Source: CAYPZU01 sp964415395 (GTDB taxonomy: Bacteria; Chlamydiota; Chlamydiia; Chlamydiales; SM23-39). Taken from it: DNA of 8,544 nucleotides. The stretch is from assembly GCA_964415395.1 (NCBI GenBank), contig CAYPZU010000078.1:1-8544 (forward strand), read 5' to 3'. Shown one piece after another: positions 4,802-8,544 of the stretch (positions are counted from its first letter, which is position 1; the number at the start of each line of letters is the position of its first letter). The position numbers were made by a program, and so were the translations under genes. The notes under the pieces are model-generated. The model saw only the letters and a list, made by a program, of their open reading frames with translations, searched no databases and was not told the origin of the DNA.

Positions 4802-5046
4802 ACGGTCCCCCGTGTCAGGGCGGCATAGCCGCCGATCATGAGATAGGCCATCACTTCGCTGGACGCCAAATAGCACTCACTGGCCCCGCGTTCCCGCCAG
4901 CACCACCCGGTCCCGCCGAGTTGCGGCCAGACCAGGAACCGGCGGCCATCATACGCCACGCGGCGGGGACGGGTGCGCGCCCGCTGGCCGTAGCCATGCG
5001 CGGCCGGGTTAGCGGTGTAGGGGGAGGTCCAGGTTGGGGCGGTCAC
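4798..5046 (-). CDS. Unknown 82-residue protein (GTG start)
   Basis: Starts at GTG overlapping the upstream stop as GTGA and reads VTAPTWTSPYTANPAAHGYG at the N-terminus. A basic segment (QRARTRPRRVAYDGRRF) is followed by beta-like LVWPQLGGTGWCW and a C-terminal helix (SSEVMAYLMIGGYAAL). No good ribosome binding site is visible, so translation probably depends on re-initiation from the upstream gene. The same frame is open to 5388, but that extension would run through the 99-residue gene. The stop overlaps the next start by four bases. No family recognised. Confidence 0.65.
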   Translation of the reverse strand: MTAPTWTSPYTANPAAHGYGQRARTRPRRVAYDGRRFLVWPQLGGTGWCWRERGASECYLASSEVMAYLMIGGYAALTRGTV

Positions 5047-5342
5047 TTGGCACGATCCGCAAGCAACGCCTGTGCGTGCCAATAGCGTGCAGCGTCGGCA
5101 ACGTCGGCGCCGGGTGCGTCCCGAAAGTTCCGATTGAGAAAACCGATCACCCACGCCTCGGGAATCATGTAGGTCTGCCCGTCCACCGTGGCGCGCAACA
5201 TGGGGAACCGTTGGCCATATTCCCGATACTCCTCCGCGTCCTCGACCTCGCACCACATCTTCCCGTCGGAGACGCCGTGCCGCGCCCGGATCTCGGCCTG
5301 CTTCTCGTCGGCCAGCCGGTTGACCTCCCGAATCGTTGTCAT
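5043..5342 (-). CDS. Unknown 99-residue protein, first gene of leftward operon 1
   Basis: Starts MTTIREVNRLADEKQAEIRA, preceded by GGGGGAT at about five bases. Residues 1-25 are helical and charged. The middle (WCEVEDAEEYREYGQRFPML) is acidic and aromatic. ATVDGQTYMIPEAWVIGFL looks like a beta hairpin plus helix, and the C-terminal helix ends ALLADRAK. It is the promoter-proximal gene downstream of the promoter and operators at 5387-5534, with about 53 bases of predicted leader. Early-expressed phage operons often begin with such small proteins, but no function can be assigned. Confidence 0.75.
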   Translation of the reverse strand: MTTIREVNRLADEKQAEIRARHGVSDGKMWCEVEDAEEYREYGQRFPMLRATVDGQTYMIPEAWVIGFLNRNFRDAPGADVADAARYWHAQALLADRAK

Positions 5343-5360
5343 ACCATCCCCCTATCGTGA

Positions 5361-5376
5361 CCCGGTGCCCGCCGGG
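5361..5376 (-). other. GC-rich hairpin in the operon-1 leader
   Basis: CCCGG at 5361-5365 pairs with CCGGG at 5372-5376 around a six-base loop, between the predicted start point and the ribosome binding site of the 99-residue gene. It has no U-tract, so it is not a standard terminator. It may be a leader structure affecting translation. Confidence 0.4.
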
Positions 5377-5386
5377 CGCGGTGTGC

Positions 5387-5404
5387 ATTGCTTACGGAAG
5401 CAAT
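5387..5404. promoter_or_regulatory. Perfect 18-base inverted repeat at the operon-1 start point
   Basis: ATTGCTT (5387-5393), ACGG, AAGCAAT (5398-5404): seven-base perfect arms with a four-base centre. It overlaps the predicted -10 element (5402-5407) and transcription start of the leftward promoter, the usual place for a repressor operator. It could equally form an RNA hairpin at the 5' end of the transcript. Confidence 0.55.
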
Positions 5405-5430
5405 ATGGGGAACAACGGAACAAAAGGCAA
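5402..5430 (-). promoter_or_regulatory. Predicted promoter of leftward operon 1
   Basis: On the minus strand: -35 TTGCCT (5425-5430), 17-base spacer, -10 CATATT (5402-5407), followed by GC. Each box is only four of six to the sigma-70 consensus. The layout is repeated upstream of operon 2 (6938-6966), including CCTATTGC at the -35 and a run of pyrimidines before the -10, which raises confidence. The start point would be near 5395. Confidence 0.5.
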
Positions 5431-5439
5431 TAGGGGGAT

Positions 5440-5450
5440 TGTAACGAAAT
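5440..5450. promoter_or_regulatory. TGTAACGAAAT box upstream of operon-1 promoter
   Basis: TGTAACGAAAT on the plus strand (ATTTCGTTACA toward the operon) lies nine bases upstream of the -35. The same 11 bases lie ten bases upstream of the operon-2 -35 (6977-6987), and again inverted at 5511-5521. Position near -48 suits an activator or an upstream repressor site. Confidence 0.55.
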
Positions 5451-5459
5451 CCAATATAG

Positions 5460-5534
5460 GTGTGATAACACATACCCGACATTTCGCGTACCCCACAAGG
5501 GGTAAACGGCATTTCGTTACACAATCGTTACAAT
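5460..5534. promoter_or_regulatory. Operator-like cluster of short inverted and direct repeats
   Basis: Contains GTGT-GATA-ACAC (5460-5471), TACCCC-ACAA-GGGGTA (5489-5504, perfect six-base arms), CATTTCG twice 30 bases apart (5480 and 5510), ATTTCGTTACA (5511-5521) and a second TCGTTACA (5525-5532) eleven bases after the first at 5514, that is one helical turn. The stretch is locally AT-rich. Such spacing is typical of cooperative protein binding. No gene is seen on the plus strand here. Confidence 0.5.
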
Positions 5535-5556
5535 TGGTGTATTGTGCTGCGGTGGG

Positions 5557-5784
5557 CTAACTTGCGGCGTCCTGGTGCGCGGATTGCGCGATCTTTCCGC
5601 TACTTTTCGTTGACTTCCGCGCCCCTTCTGGGTATATTTCTCGCGTCCCCCCTTTCAATCCCCCCTGCATCACGGCGCGCACACAATGGGAACGCGTGGG
5701 GCCGAGCAACGTAGTTGCGAGTGCCCCACCAGCGAGGCCCGGTAGGGCCGAGCTGAACAGGGCCAGCGCACCAATCCGTACCAT
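5557..5784 (-). CDS. Possible small membrane protein (doubtful)
   Basis: An ORF of 75 residues beginning MVRIGALALFSSALPGLAGG, with a hydrophobic N-terminal segment to about residue 27, then a basic soluble part ending SAHQDAAS. GGGCGGGG lies about ten bases upstream, and a second ATG at 5792 in another frame is nearer to it. The hydrophobic start is protein-like. Against it: it overlaps two strong hairpins, has no overlap with a neighbour, uses mixed codons and shows no known family. Listed so that it is not lost. Confidence 0.28.
   Translation of the reverse strand: MVRIGALALFSSALPGLAGGALATTLLGPTRSHCVRAVMQGGLKGGTREIYPEGARKSTKSSGKIAQSAHQDAAS
5696..5729 (+). other. 34-base structured hairpin H1 (CGA/GAGT loop, GTA triloop)
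   Basis: Read on the plus strand: outer stem GTGGGGC with GCCCCAC (7 pairs), internal loop CGA on the 5' side and GAGT on the 3' side, inner stem GCAAC with GTTGC (5 pairs), triloop GTA. All 12 pairs are Watson-Crick. The internal loop can form a C-G pair followed by tandem G-A/A-G mismatches, with one pyrimidine bulged. Confidence 0.75.
5730..5755 (+). other. Weaker hairpin H3 of the same style
   Basis: Directly follows H1. CAG pairs with CTG as a three-pair outer stem, then CGA opposite GAG, inner stem GGCCC with GGGCC, loop GGTA. The CGA/GAG loop sides and five-pair inner stem are kept, but the outer stem is short and the loop has four bases. Membership of the set is tentative. Confidence 0.4.
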
Positions 5785-5836
5785 ATCCGCATAGCCCCGC
5801 CCTTTCGGCTTGCAGTCGCTTCGCTCCCGCTCGCCG

Positions 5837-5870
5837 GCGGCACGCTCGGCGCTTCGCGCCTCGGTGCCGC
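5837..5870 (-). other. 34-base structured hairpin H2 (CGA/GAGC loop, GAA triloop)
   Basis: Read on the minus strand: outer stem GCGGCAC with GTGCCGC (7 pairs), CGA on the 5' side and GAGC on the 3' side, inner stem GGCGC with GCGCC (5 pairs), triloop GAA. Same lengths and loop sequences as H1 although the stems differ. Its core is GCGAAGC, a heptamer known to form an exceptionally stable single-stranded DNA mini-hairpin. Confidence 0.75.
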
Positions 5871-6023
5871 ATCGCCTGGTTGTGTGTGAAAAGAAACTAC
5901 GCCTCCCGGGTTGGTGCTCGATCCACCATCCCAACGGGAAGCGCAGTACCCATCCGTTCGATGTTCGCGAGACAGCCGCGCTCCCGCCCCTACTGTATTC
6001 CCCCGCACTGCCCCCGGATACAG

Positions 6024-6057
6024 CCGCGGCGCCGGCCAGCTCGACCGGGCGCCGCGG
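6024..6057. terminator. Ten-base perfect inverted repeat after leftward operon 2
   Basis: CCGCGGCGCC (6024-6033) pairs with GGCGCCGCGG (6048-6057) around 14 bases. It lies 18 bases beyond the stop of the last gene of operon 2, where a terminator would be expected. No U-tract follows in the leftward direction, so it is not a classic intrinsic terminator. It may stop RNA decay or bind a protein. Confidence 0.4.
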
Positions 6058-6074
6058 GAATGGGGTGCGGTGGG

Positions 6075-6266
6075 TTAGCCGGCGGACCTGACGCCAGCCA
6101 AGTAGGCTGCGACAATATTCGCCGGTCCCGAGATGGACGCGCCCCGCCCGGCTTTGGCGTCCCGCCGGCCAGCGCGGAATGCCCGATCCTCCGCCGTTCC
6201 AAATGGGTTGGCATCATCCAGCGCGGCGTTGATCGTTGCGTCCATGTCGTCGTATAGGCTCGTCAT
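6075..6266 (-). CDS. Unknown 63-residue protein (GRRDAKAGR motif)
   Basis: Begins MTSLYDDMDATINAALDDAN, acidic, then FRAGRRDAKAGR and a C-terminal YLAGVRSAG. GGAGGAGG lies seven bases before the ATG, which overlaps the upstream stop (ATGA). The pattern A-x-x-x-GRRDA-x-x-GR ... Y-x-x-G is seen in small phage proteins and distantly recalls ribosome-modulation-factor-like repeats. That comparison rests on a few residues and should not be read as a function. It is the last gene of leftward operon 2. Confidence 0.75.
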   Translation of the reverse strand: MTSLYDDMDATINAALDDANPFGTAEDRAFRAGRRDAKAGRGASISGPANIVAAYLAGVRSAG

Positions 6267-6553
6267 TGTCCGTCCTCCTCCTCAAGTGTGGCCCCGCGCC
6301 AGGGACCGGGCGCGGGGGGAATGGGTGCGGGTCGGGCTAGTCCGCGTCCGGCGAGGCGTAAGGCGTGCCGCGCGTTCAACTCCGCGCACCGTGCGTTCGC
6401 CTTGTCGCGCCAGTTCGCGCCGTCTTGGCGGGTGCTGAAGGATTCCGCGATCTCCCAATCGGTATCGTTCGGGCCGTAGTTGTCCACAACGTAGGCAATG
6501 TTATTCCCTTCGCCTACGGATTCCGTCACAGTGTAGCGGGGTGTGTCCGTCAT
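6263..6553 (-). CDS. Unknown 96-residue protein
   Basis: Begins MTDTPRYTVTESVGEGNNIA, with GGGAGAGGG immediately upstream of the ATG. The N-terminal half looks beta-rich (YTVTES, IAYVVDNYGPNDTDWEIAES). FSTRQDGANWRDKANARCAELNARHALRL then gives a long helix, and the last 30 residues are Pro/Gly-rich and probably disordered. The 'SFSTR...' step from strand to helix recalls VFSTR in the 973-1404 protein. The upstream side borders the N gap, so its neighbour is missing. The stop overlaps the next start by four bases. Function unknown. Confidence 0.75.
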   Translation of the reverse strand: MTDTPRYTVTESVGEGNNIAYVVDNYGPNDTDWEIAESFSTRQDGANWRDKANARCAELNARHALRLAGRGLARPAPIPPAPGPWRGATLEEEDGQ

Positions 6554-6576
6554 TCCCTCTCCCTTGTGGGCGCCCG

Positions 6577-6676
6577 NNNNNNNNNNNNNNNNNNNNNNNN
6601 NNNNNNNNNNNNNNNNNNNNNNNNNNNNNNNNNNNNNNNNNNNNNNNNNNNNNNNNNNNNNNNNNNNNNNNNNNNN
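6577..6676. other. Assembly gap (100 N)
   Basis: Exactly 100 undetermined bases, the conventional length for a scaffold gap of unknown size. It lies inside leftward operon 2, between the genes ending at 6685 and starting at 6553. One or more small genes may be missing. Confidence 0.98.
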
Positions 6677-6684
6677 GGGTGGCG

Positions 6685-6897
6685 TTAGTTGAACGATTCG
6701 GCCAAGCGGTCAAGGTGCTCCGCCGCTTCGCGAAGGATGCGCGCCGTGGCTTGGAGCTCGGCCCCGCGAACGGGCGCGCATCCCTCGGCCTTGCTGGTGA
6801 CCATTTCGGGTGTGGCGTCATACTCAAACAGTGCGTGAACGGCAGTGTTCAACTTGCGCACGCGCTGGATCGTGGGGGACGGGGTGTAGTTGGCCAT
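6685..6897 (-). CDS. Unknown 70-residue helical protein, first gene of operon 2
   Basis: Start placed at MANYTPSPTIQRVRKLNTAV because GAGAGGAC precedes it at a normal distance. The frame is open to 6966, but that extension would reach past the predicted promoter. After a short Pro/Thr-rich lead come two or three helices (IQRVRKLNTAVHALFEY and RGAELQATARILREAAEHLDRLAESF), charged and leucine-rich, probably a small helical bundle. No motif of a named family is visible. It is the promoter-proximal gene of the second leftward operon, with a predicted leader of about 34 bases. Confidence 0.75.
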   Translation of the reverse strand: MANYTPSPTIQRVRKLNTAVHALFEYDATPEMVTSKAEGCAPVRGAELQATARILREAAEHLDRLAESFN

Positions 6898-6937
6898 TGT
6901 GTCCTCTCGGTGCGGGTGGCGGTGACTGACTGAGTGC

Positions 6938-6966
6938 AAGATAGAGAATAGCAAGAGGGAAAGCAA
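6938..6966 (-). promoter_or_regulatory. Predicted promoter of leftward operon 2
   Basis: On the minus strand: -35 TTGCTT (6961-6966), 17-base spacer, -10 TATCTT (6938-6943), start point near 6931. It matches the operon-1 promoter in the CCTATTGC around the -35, the spacer length, the pyrimidine run before the -10 and the TTGC at its downstream edge. Confidence 0.5.
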
Positions 6967-6976
6967 TAGGCACTAA

Positions 6977-6987
6977 TGTAACGAAAT
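6977..6987. promoter_or_regulatory. TGTAACGAAAT box upstream of operon-2 promoter
   Basis: Eleven bases identical to 5440-5450, same orientation relative to the promoter and nearly the same distance (ten against nine bases) from the -35. A candidate shared operator for the two leftward operons. Confidence 0.55.
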
Positions 6988-7011
6988 GCGAGGAGGGGTT
7001 GACAGCCCACA

Positions 7012-7034
7012 GGTTACCCACGTTCAAGGTTACC
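7012..7034. repeat. GGTTACC direct repeats, 16 bases apart
   Basis: GGTTACC at 7012-7018 and 7028-7034, both preceded by A and nearly palindromic. They share the GTTAC core with the boxes at 5511, 5525, 6977 and 7096, so the same protein might read all of them. Confidence 0.5.
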
Positions 7035-7052
7035 GGGCTAAACCCTAGACGC

Positions 7053-7077
7053 ACACGAGACCGTGTCACTTCGACAC
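7053..7077. repeat. Two overlapping, mutually exclusive inverted repeats
   Basis: ACACG (7053-7057) can pair with CGTGT (7062-7066), and GTGTC (7063-7067) with GACAC (7073-7077). They share GTGT, so only one can form at a time. GTGTC and GACA also flank the centre of the rightward promoter (7404-7417). Confidence 0.45.
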
Positions 7078-7089
7078 ACCCAGGATGGT

Positions 7090-7127
7090 GCATAACGTTA
7101 CAGCATAACGGGTGCATACTGCATACG
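7090..7127. repeat. Four GCATA repeats (iteron-like)
   Basis: GCATAACG at 7090 and 7103, GCATACT at 7114, GCATACG at 7121, all in the same orientation with spacings 13, 11 and 7. The palindrome TAACGTTA (7093-7100) lies among them. Short, same-strand repeats in an AT-richer patch could be regulator or replication-initiator sites. Confidence 0.5.
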
Positions 7128-7162
7128 TGGTCGGATGTGGTGGCGCGACAGTGGCGCTTGTG

Positions 7163-7185
7163 TTGCGTAAGTCATTGACACGCAA
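7163..7185. repeat. Inverted repeat TTGCGT / ACGCAA
   Basis: TTGCGT (7163-7168) and ACGCAA (7180-7185), perfect six-base arms around 11 bases. A TTGACA (7175-7180) lies within, but no -10 element follows at a proper distance, so it is not scored as a promoter. Confidence 0.4.
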
Positions 7186-7240
7186 GGGAATGCACAAGCG
7201 ACAGACGTATAAACTACATTATGTTAAGTGGCCTGGCGTG

Positions 7241-7279
7241 GTATGTGAGCACCCACTCACAGGGTATGTGAGCGCTCAC
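7241..7279. repeat. Two GTATGTGAGC palindromic repeats, 23-base period
   Basis: GTATGTGAGC occurs at 7241-7250 and 7264-7273. The second opens a perfect 12-base palindrome GTGAGCGCTCAC (7268-7279). The first forms GTGAG ... CTCAC (7245-7260) with a six-base centre. This is a repeated dyad operator, about two helical turns apart. Confidence 0.6.
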
Positions 7280-7295
7280 TCGCGTCACGCGCGAT

Positions 7296-7317
7296 CCCCC
7301 CCCCGGTATGGGGCCCC
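7296..7317. other. Nine-C run and GC hairpin
   Basis: A run of nine C (7296-7304) precedes GGTAT and GGGG, allowing a CCCC/GGGG hairpin (7301-7304 with 7310-7313). GGGGCCCC is a palindrome at 7310-7317. Without a T-tract it is not a clear terminator, and the C run is also prone to sequencing error. Confidence 0.4.
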
Positions 7318-7398
7318 GGCCCGGGCGCGGCTGTGGCGAGGTGGTCAGCACCCACCGACCCTGGCCCCCGAAAAATTTTGGCTATGGAAGTTTGCTAC

Positions 7399-7427
7399 TT
7401 GACGTGTCATACGACATGTGCTAGATT
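7399..7427 (+). promoter_or_regulatory. Strong sigma-70-type rightward promoter
   Basis: -35 TTGACG (7399-7404), 17-base spacer, -10 TAGATT (7422-7427) with an extended TG-N immediately before it. AAAAATTTT at 7371-7379 lies about 20 bases upstream. The start point would be near 7434, leaving about 29 bases to the ATG at 7463. The spacer holds GTGTC-ATAC-GACA, a likely operator inside the promoter. It is the best promoter in the window. Confidence 0.75.
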
Positions 7428-7462
7428 GGCTCATCGGACACCTTCACTCAACGGAGACCCGC

Positions 7463-7990
7463 ATGACGATCACGGAAGCCTTGGCCGAAATCAAGACCAT
7501 CGGAAAGCGCCTGGAGACCAAGCGCAACGGGGTCTTGCAGTACCTCTACTCGCAGCACTTCATCCGCGACCCGATGGACAAGGAGGGCGGGAGCCGGGCC
7601 TGGATTGTCCGGGAACGGCAGGCGATTGGGGATCTGGAGAAGCGGGTGGTGGCCTTGCGCGAGGGGATCGCGGTGGCGAACCGGGCCACGGAGATCACGG
7701 TGGGCGGGGTGACGCGGAGCATCCAGGAGTGGTTGACCTGGCGGCGGGAGATTGCGCCGGCGGCCCGGCAGTTCCTGTTGACGATCTGCCAGCGGGTCGA
7801 GGGCGGCCGGGCGGAGGCGAACCGCAAGGGGGTGGCGGTGGTGGCGGGCGAGGCCGCGGACCGGAACGATCTGGTGATCAACGTGGACGAGGCGGCGCTG
7901 GTGGCCGAGCTGGAGTGGTACGACACGACGCTGGGGGATCTGGACGGGCAGTTGTCGCTCAAGAACGCGACGGTGCCGGTGGCAGTGTAG
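7463..7990 (+). CDS. Unknown 175-residue helical protein
   Basis: Starts MTITEALAEIKTIGKRLETK, with GGAG eight bases upstream and a strong promoter. An earlier start at 7418 would lie within the promoter. Residues 1-80 form a helical, coiled-coil-like pair including RERQAIGDLEKRVVALREGI. TEITVGGVTRSIQEWLTWRRE (about 86-106) is the most conserved-looking block. Further helices lead to NVDEAALVAELEWYDTTLGDLDGQLSLKNATV. I recall similar proteins from phages and uncultured bacteria, annotated as hypothetical. The helical hairpin plus 'LDGQLSLKNATV' ending distantly resembles the DIP1984/septicolysin fold, a weak guess. Third codon positions are almost all G or C, more extreme than in neighbours. 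Confidence 0.85.
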   Translation: MTITEALAEIKTIGKRLETKRNGVLQYLYSQHFIRDPMDKEGGSRAWIVRERQAIGDLEKRVVALREGIAVANRATEITVGGVTRSIQEWLTWRREIAPAARQFLLTICQRVEGGRAEANRKGVAVVAGEAADRNDLVINVDEAALVAELEWYDTTLGDLDGQLSLKNATVPVAV

Positions 7991-8062
7991 GACGGGGCAT
8001 GGAATCGCACGCCTTGCGTGGCGAAGCGAGAGAACGGCGGGCACCCATACTAATCGAATGGT

Positions 8063-8078
8063 AGGGCCACACGGCCCT
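8063..8078 (+). terminator. Probable terminator after the 175-residue gene
   Basis: AGGGCC (8063-8068), loop ACAC, GGCCCT (8073-8078): perfect six-pair stem, followed by TT and a pyrimidine-rich stretch ending in ATTT. The U-tract is short and broken, so termination may be partial. Confidence 0.5.
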
Positions 8079-8107
8079 TTCGAGCCTCTCATTTAAGACG
8101 CTCAACG

Positions 8108-8290
8108 ATGAACGGTGACCGCTCAAATTCTGAGGACTCAACGGGCAACGATGAAAGCTTTCGACAAATCCGTCACCCTTCTGGGCTGGGTGGAGACATC
8201 CGGCACCGGCCCTGTTCGCAGGCCGGCTCTCGGGATGGCGGCTGCACCGTGGAGGCGTGTTCCATGACCCAAACGCAGAGAAACCGCTAA
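8108..8290 (+). CDS. Possible 60-residue upstream ORF coupled to the next gene
   Basis: An ORF starting MNGDRSNSEDSTGNDESFRQ and ending MTQTQRNR, whose TAA overlaps the next ATG as TAATG. There is no clear ribosome binding site at 8108. Two competing readings exist. A 38-residue frame, 8151-8267, starts MKAFDKSVTLLGWVETSG, looks more protein-like at its start and ends in ATGA at 8264. An eight-codon reading from ATG 8264 (MTQTQRNR) has a perfect GGAGG eight bases before it. At least one is probably translated to drive the downstream gene, but I cannot tell which. Codon use in the 60-residue frame is unlike the neighbouring genes. Confidence 0.35.
   Translation: MNGDRSNSEDSTGNDESFRQIRHPSGLGGDIRHRPCSQAGSRDGGCTVEACSMTQTQRNR
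8206..8226 (+). other. Bulged hairpin with UUCG loop
   Basis: CCGGCCCTG (8206-8214), loop TTCG, CAGGCCGG (8219-8226): eight pairs with one bulged C. It lies about 25 bases before the GGAGG that serves the short ORFs leading into the 68-residue gene. It may be an attenuator-like or RNA-stabilising element. Confidence 0.5.
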
Positions 8291-8496
8291 TGGCCAACAA
8301 CCGGATGTTCCTGGTCTGCCCGTGCGGGGGGCGGTTCATGCTGGCCAAGAACATGGCAGACGGGTGGTACGTGCGGGACACCGAGGGGTACGGGGATCGG
8401 CTGAACGAGTGGCTGGAGGAGCATGTGCTGTGTCATCCACGGGTTCACGGTGGGGTGAAGCTGGCGCTGGACTACGAGAATTGGAACTACCCATGA
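8290..8496 (+). CDS. 68-residue protein with possible metal site (CPCG ... HVLCH)
   Basis: Starts at the ATG of TAATG and reads MANNRMFLVCPCGGRFMLAK at the N-terminus. Cys10 and Cys12 near the start and His45, Cys48, His49 and His53 near the end (EEHVLCHPRVH) could bind zinc. Between them are a DGWY turn and a helix (RLNEWLEEH). The pattern of CxC-G-x-x-F-x-L followed by a W-L-x-EH-x-x-CHP helix recurs in small phage proteins of unknown role, as I recall. A GTG start at 8257 would add 11 residues, but its GGAGG is only one base away, so the later ATG is preferred. The stop overlaps the next start as ATGA. Confidence 0.8.
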   Translation: MANNRMFLVCPCGGRFMLAKNMADGWYVRDTEGYGDRLNEWLEEHVLCHPRVHGGVKLALDYENWNYP

Positions 8497-8544
8497 CCCC
8501 CCATTCCTTTCGCGAGGCGTTGGACCGCCTGGAGGTCGCCGTGG
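8493..8544 (+). CDS. Start of an unknown gene (3' truncated by window edge)
   Basis: An ATG overlapping the previous stop (ATGA) opens a frame reading MTPHSFREALDRLEVAV to the edge of the window. The helical, charged start and the coupling match the other genes here. Too short to classify. Confidence 0.6.
   Translation, partial: MTPHSFREALDRLEVAV

Larger units (their letters stand above)
5535..6074. other. 540-base stretch with no convincing gene
   Basis: Several frames stay open here because of high GC, but none combines a good start, family resemblance and coupling to neighbours. The best candidate is the minus-strand ORF at 5557-5784. The stretch holds three structured hairpins (5696-5729, 5730-5755, 5837-5870) and a ten-base perfect inverted repeat (6024-6057). 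It lies between the end of leftward operon 2 and the control region of operon 1. A structured non-coding RNA or a single-strand DNA processing site would fit better than coding. No known RNA family is recognised. Confidence 0.5.

Noticed and set aside
5810..6257. Plus-strand ORFs of 93 and 125 codons
   Set aside because: Ser/Arg/Pro-rich shadows of the GC-rich hairpin region and the minus-strand 63-residue gene, with no coupling or motif.
7175..7213. Rightward promoter from TTGACA (7175-7180) to TATAAA (7208-7213)
   Set aside because: The spacer would be 27 bases, far outside the working range, and no supported gene begins nearby.
7112..7402. Plus-strand ORF of 96 codons in the divergent region
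   Set aside because: Runs through dyad repeats and the C run, has biased composition and ends inside the promoter. Its internal ATG has no spaced ribosome binding site.
7333..8064. Plus-strand ORF of 243 codons overlapping the 175-residue gene
   Set aside because: Gly/Arg/Asp-rich out-of-frame shadow created by very high GC. Its start lies upstream of the predicted transcription start.
8190..8245. tRNA-like stretch containing TTCG
   Set aside because: Only one bulged hairpin can be drawn. There are no acceptor, D or anticodon arms.

Overview
This 8.5 kb, GC-rich window reads as the accessory region of a phage, prophage or phage-like plasmid from an uncharacterised high-GC bacterium. It holds many tiny, tightly packed genes (30 to 254 codons) with strong Shine-Dalgarno sites and ATGA, TGATG or TAATG overlaps. 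Nearly all products are unknown small proteins of phage type. I see no rRNA, tRNA, transposase, integrase, capsid, portal or polymerase gene. A run of exactly 100 N (6577-6676) is a scaffold gap, so this is probably a draft or metagenomic assembly. The host cannot be named from the sequence.

Layout. (1) Bases 1-1771, plus strand: eight overlapping small genes: the tail of an upstream gene, a two-helix membrane protein, a coiled-coil protein, a second two-helix membrane protein, a protein with one DnaJ-type zinc centre, a 143-residue YSDY/VFST protein, a 44-residue protein and an 82-residue CIGGPADGKW protein. (2) Bases 1798-5342, minus strand: a convergent operon transcribed leftward. In transcription order it encodes two unknown proteins, a 138-residue phage-type protein, then a tandemly duplicated module (31-residue membrane peptide, 30-residue microprotein, 254-residue DUF7666-like protein with an alanine-rich tetrapeptide array), an 86-residue protein and a helix-turn-helix regulator. 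(3) Bases 5343-6074: promoter and operator cluster, then about 500 bases without a convincing gene, containing two 34-base hairpins of identical architecture on opposite strands and a weaker third. (4) Bases 6075-6897, minus strand: a second leftward operon of at least three small genes, interrupted by the N gap. (5) Bases 6898-7462: a divergent control region dense in inverted and direct repeats, with promoters facing both ways. (6) Bases 7463-8544, plus strand: a 175-residue helical protein, a probable terminator, a 300-base stretch with overlapping short ORFs, a possible metal-binding 68-residue protein and the start of another gene.

The two leftward operons share one promoter design. An ATTTCGTTACA box lies just upstream of a TTGCYT -35 element, a 17-base spacer and a YATMTT -10 element, so they are probably co-regulated. 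The most notable items are this shared control design, the paired hairpins with conserved CGA/GAGY internal loops and GNA triloops, and the 952-base tandem duplication whose middle membrane gene is a chimera. The duplication could be true unequal recombination or a graph-assembly artefact at a 38-base repeat.
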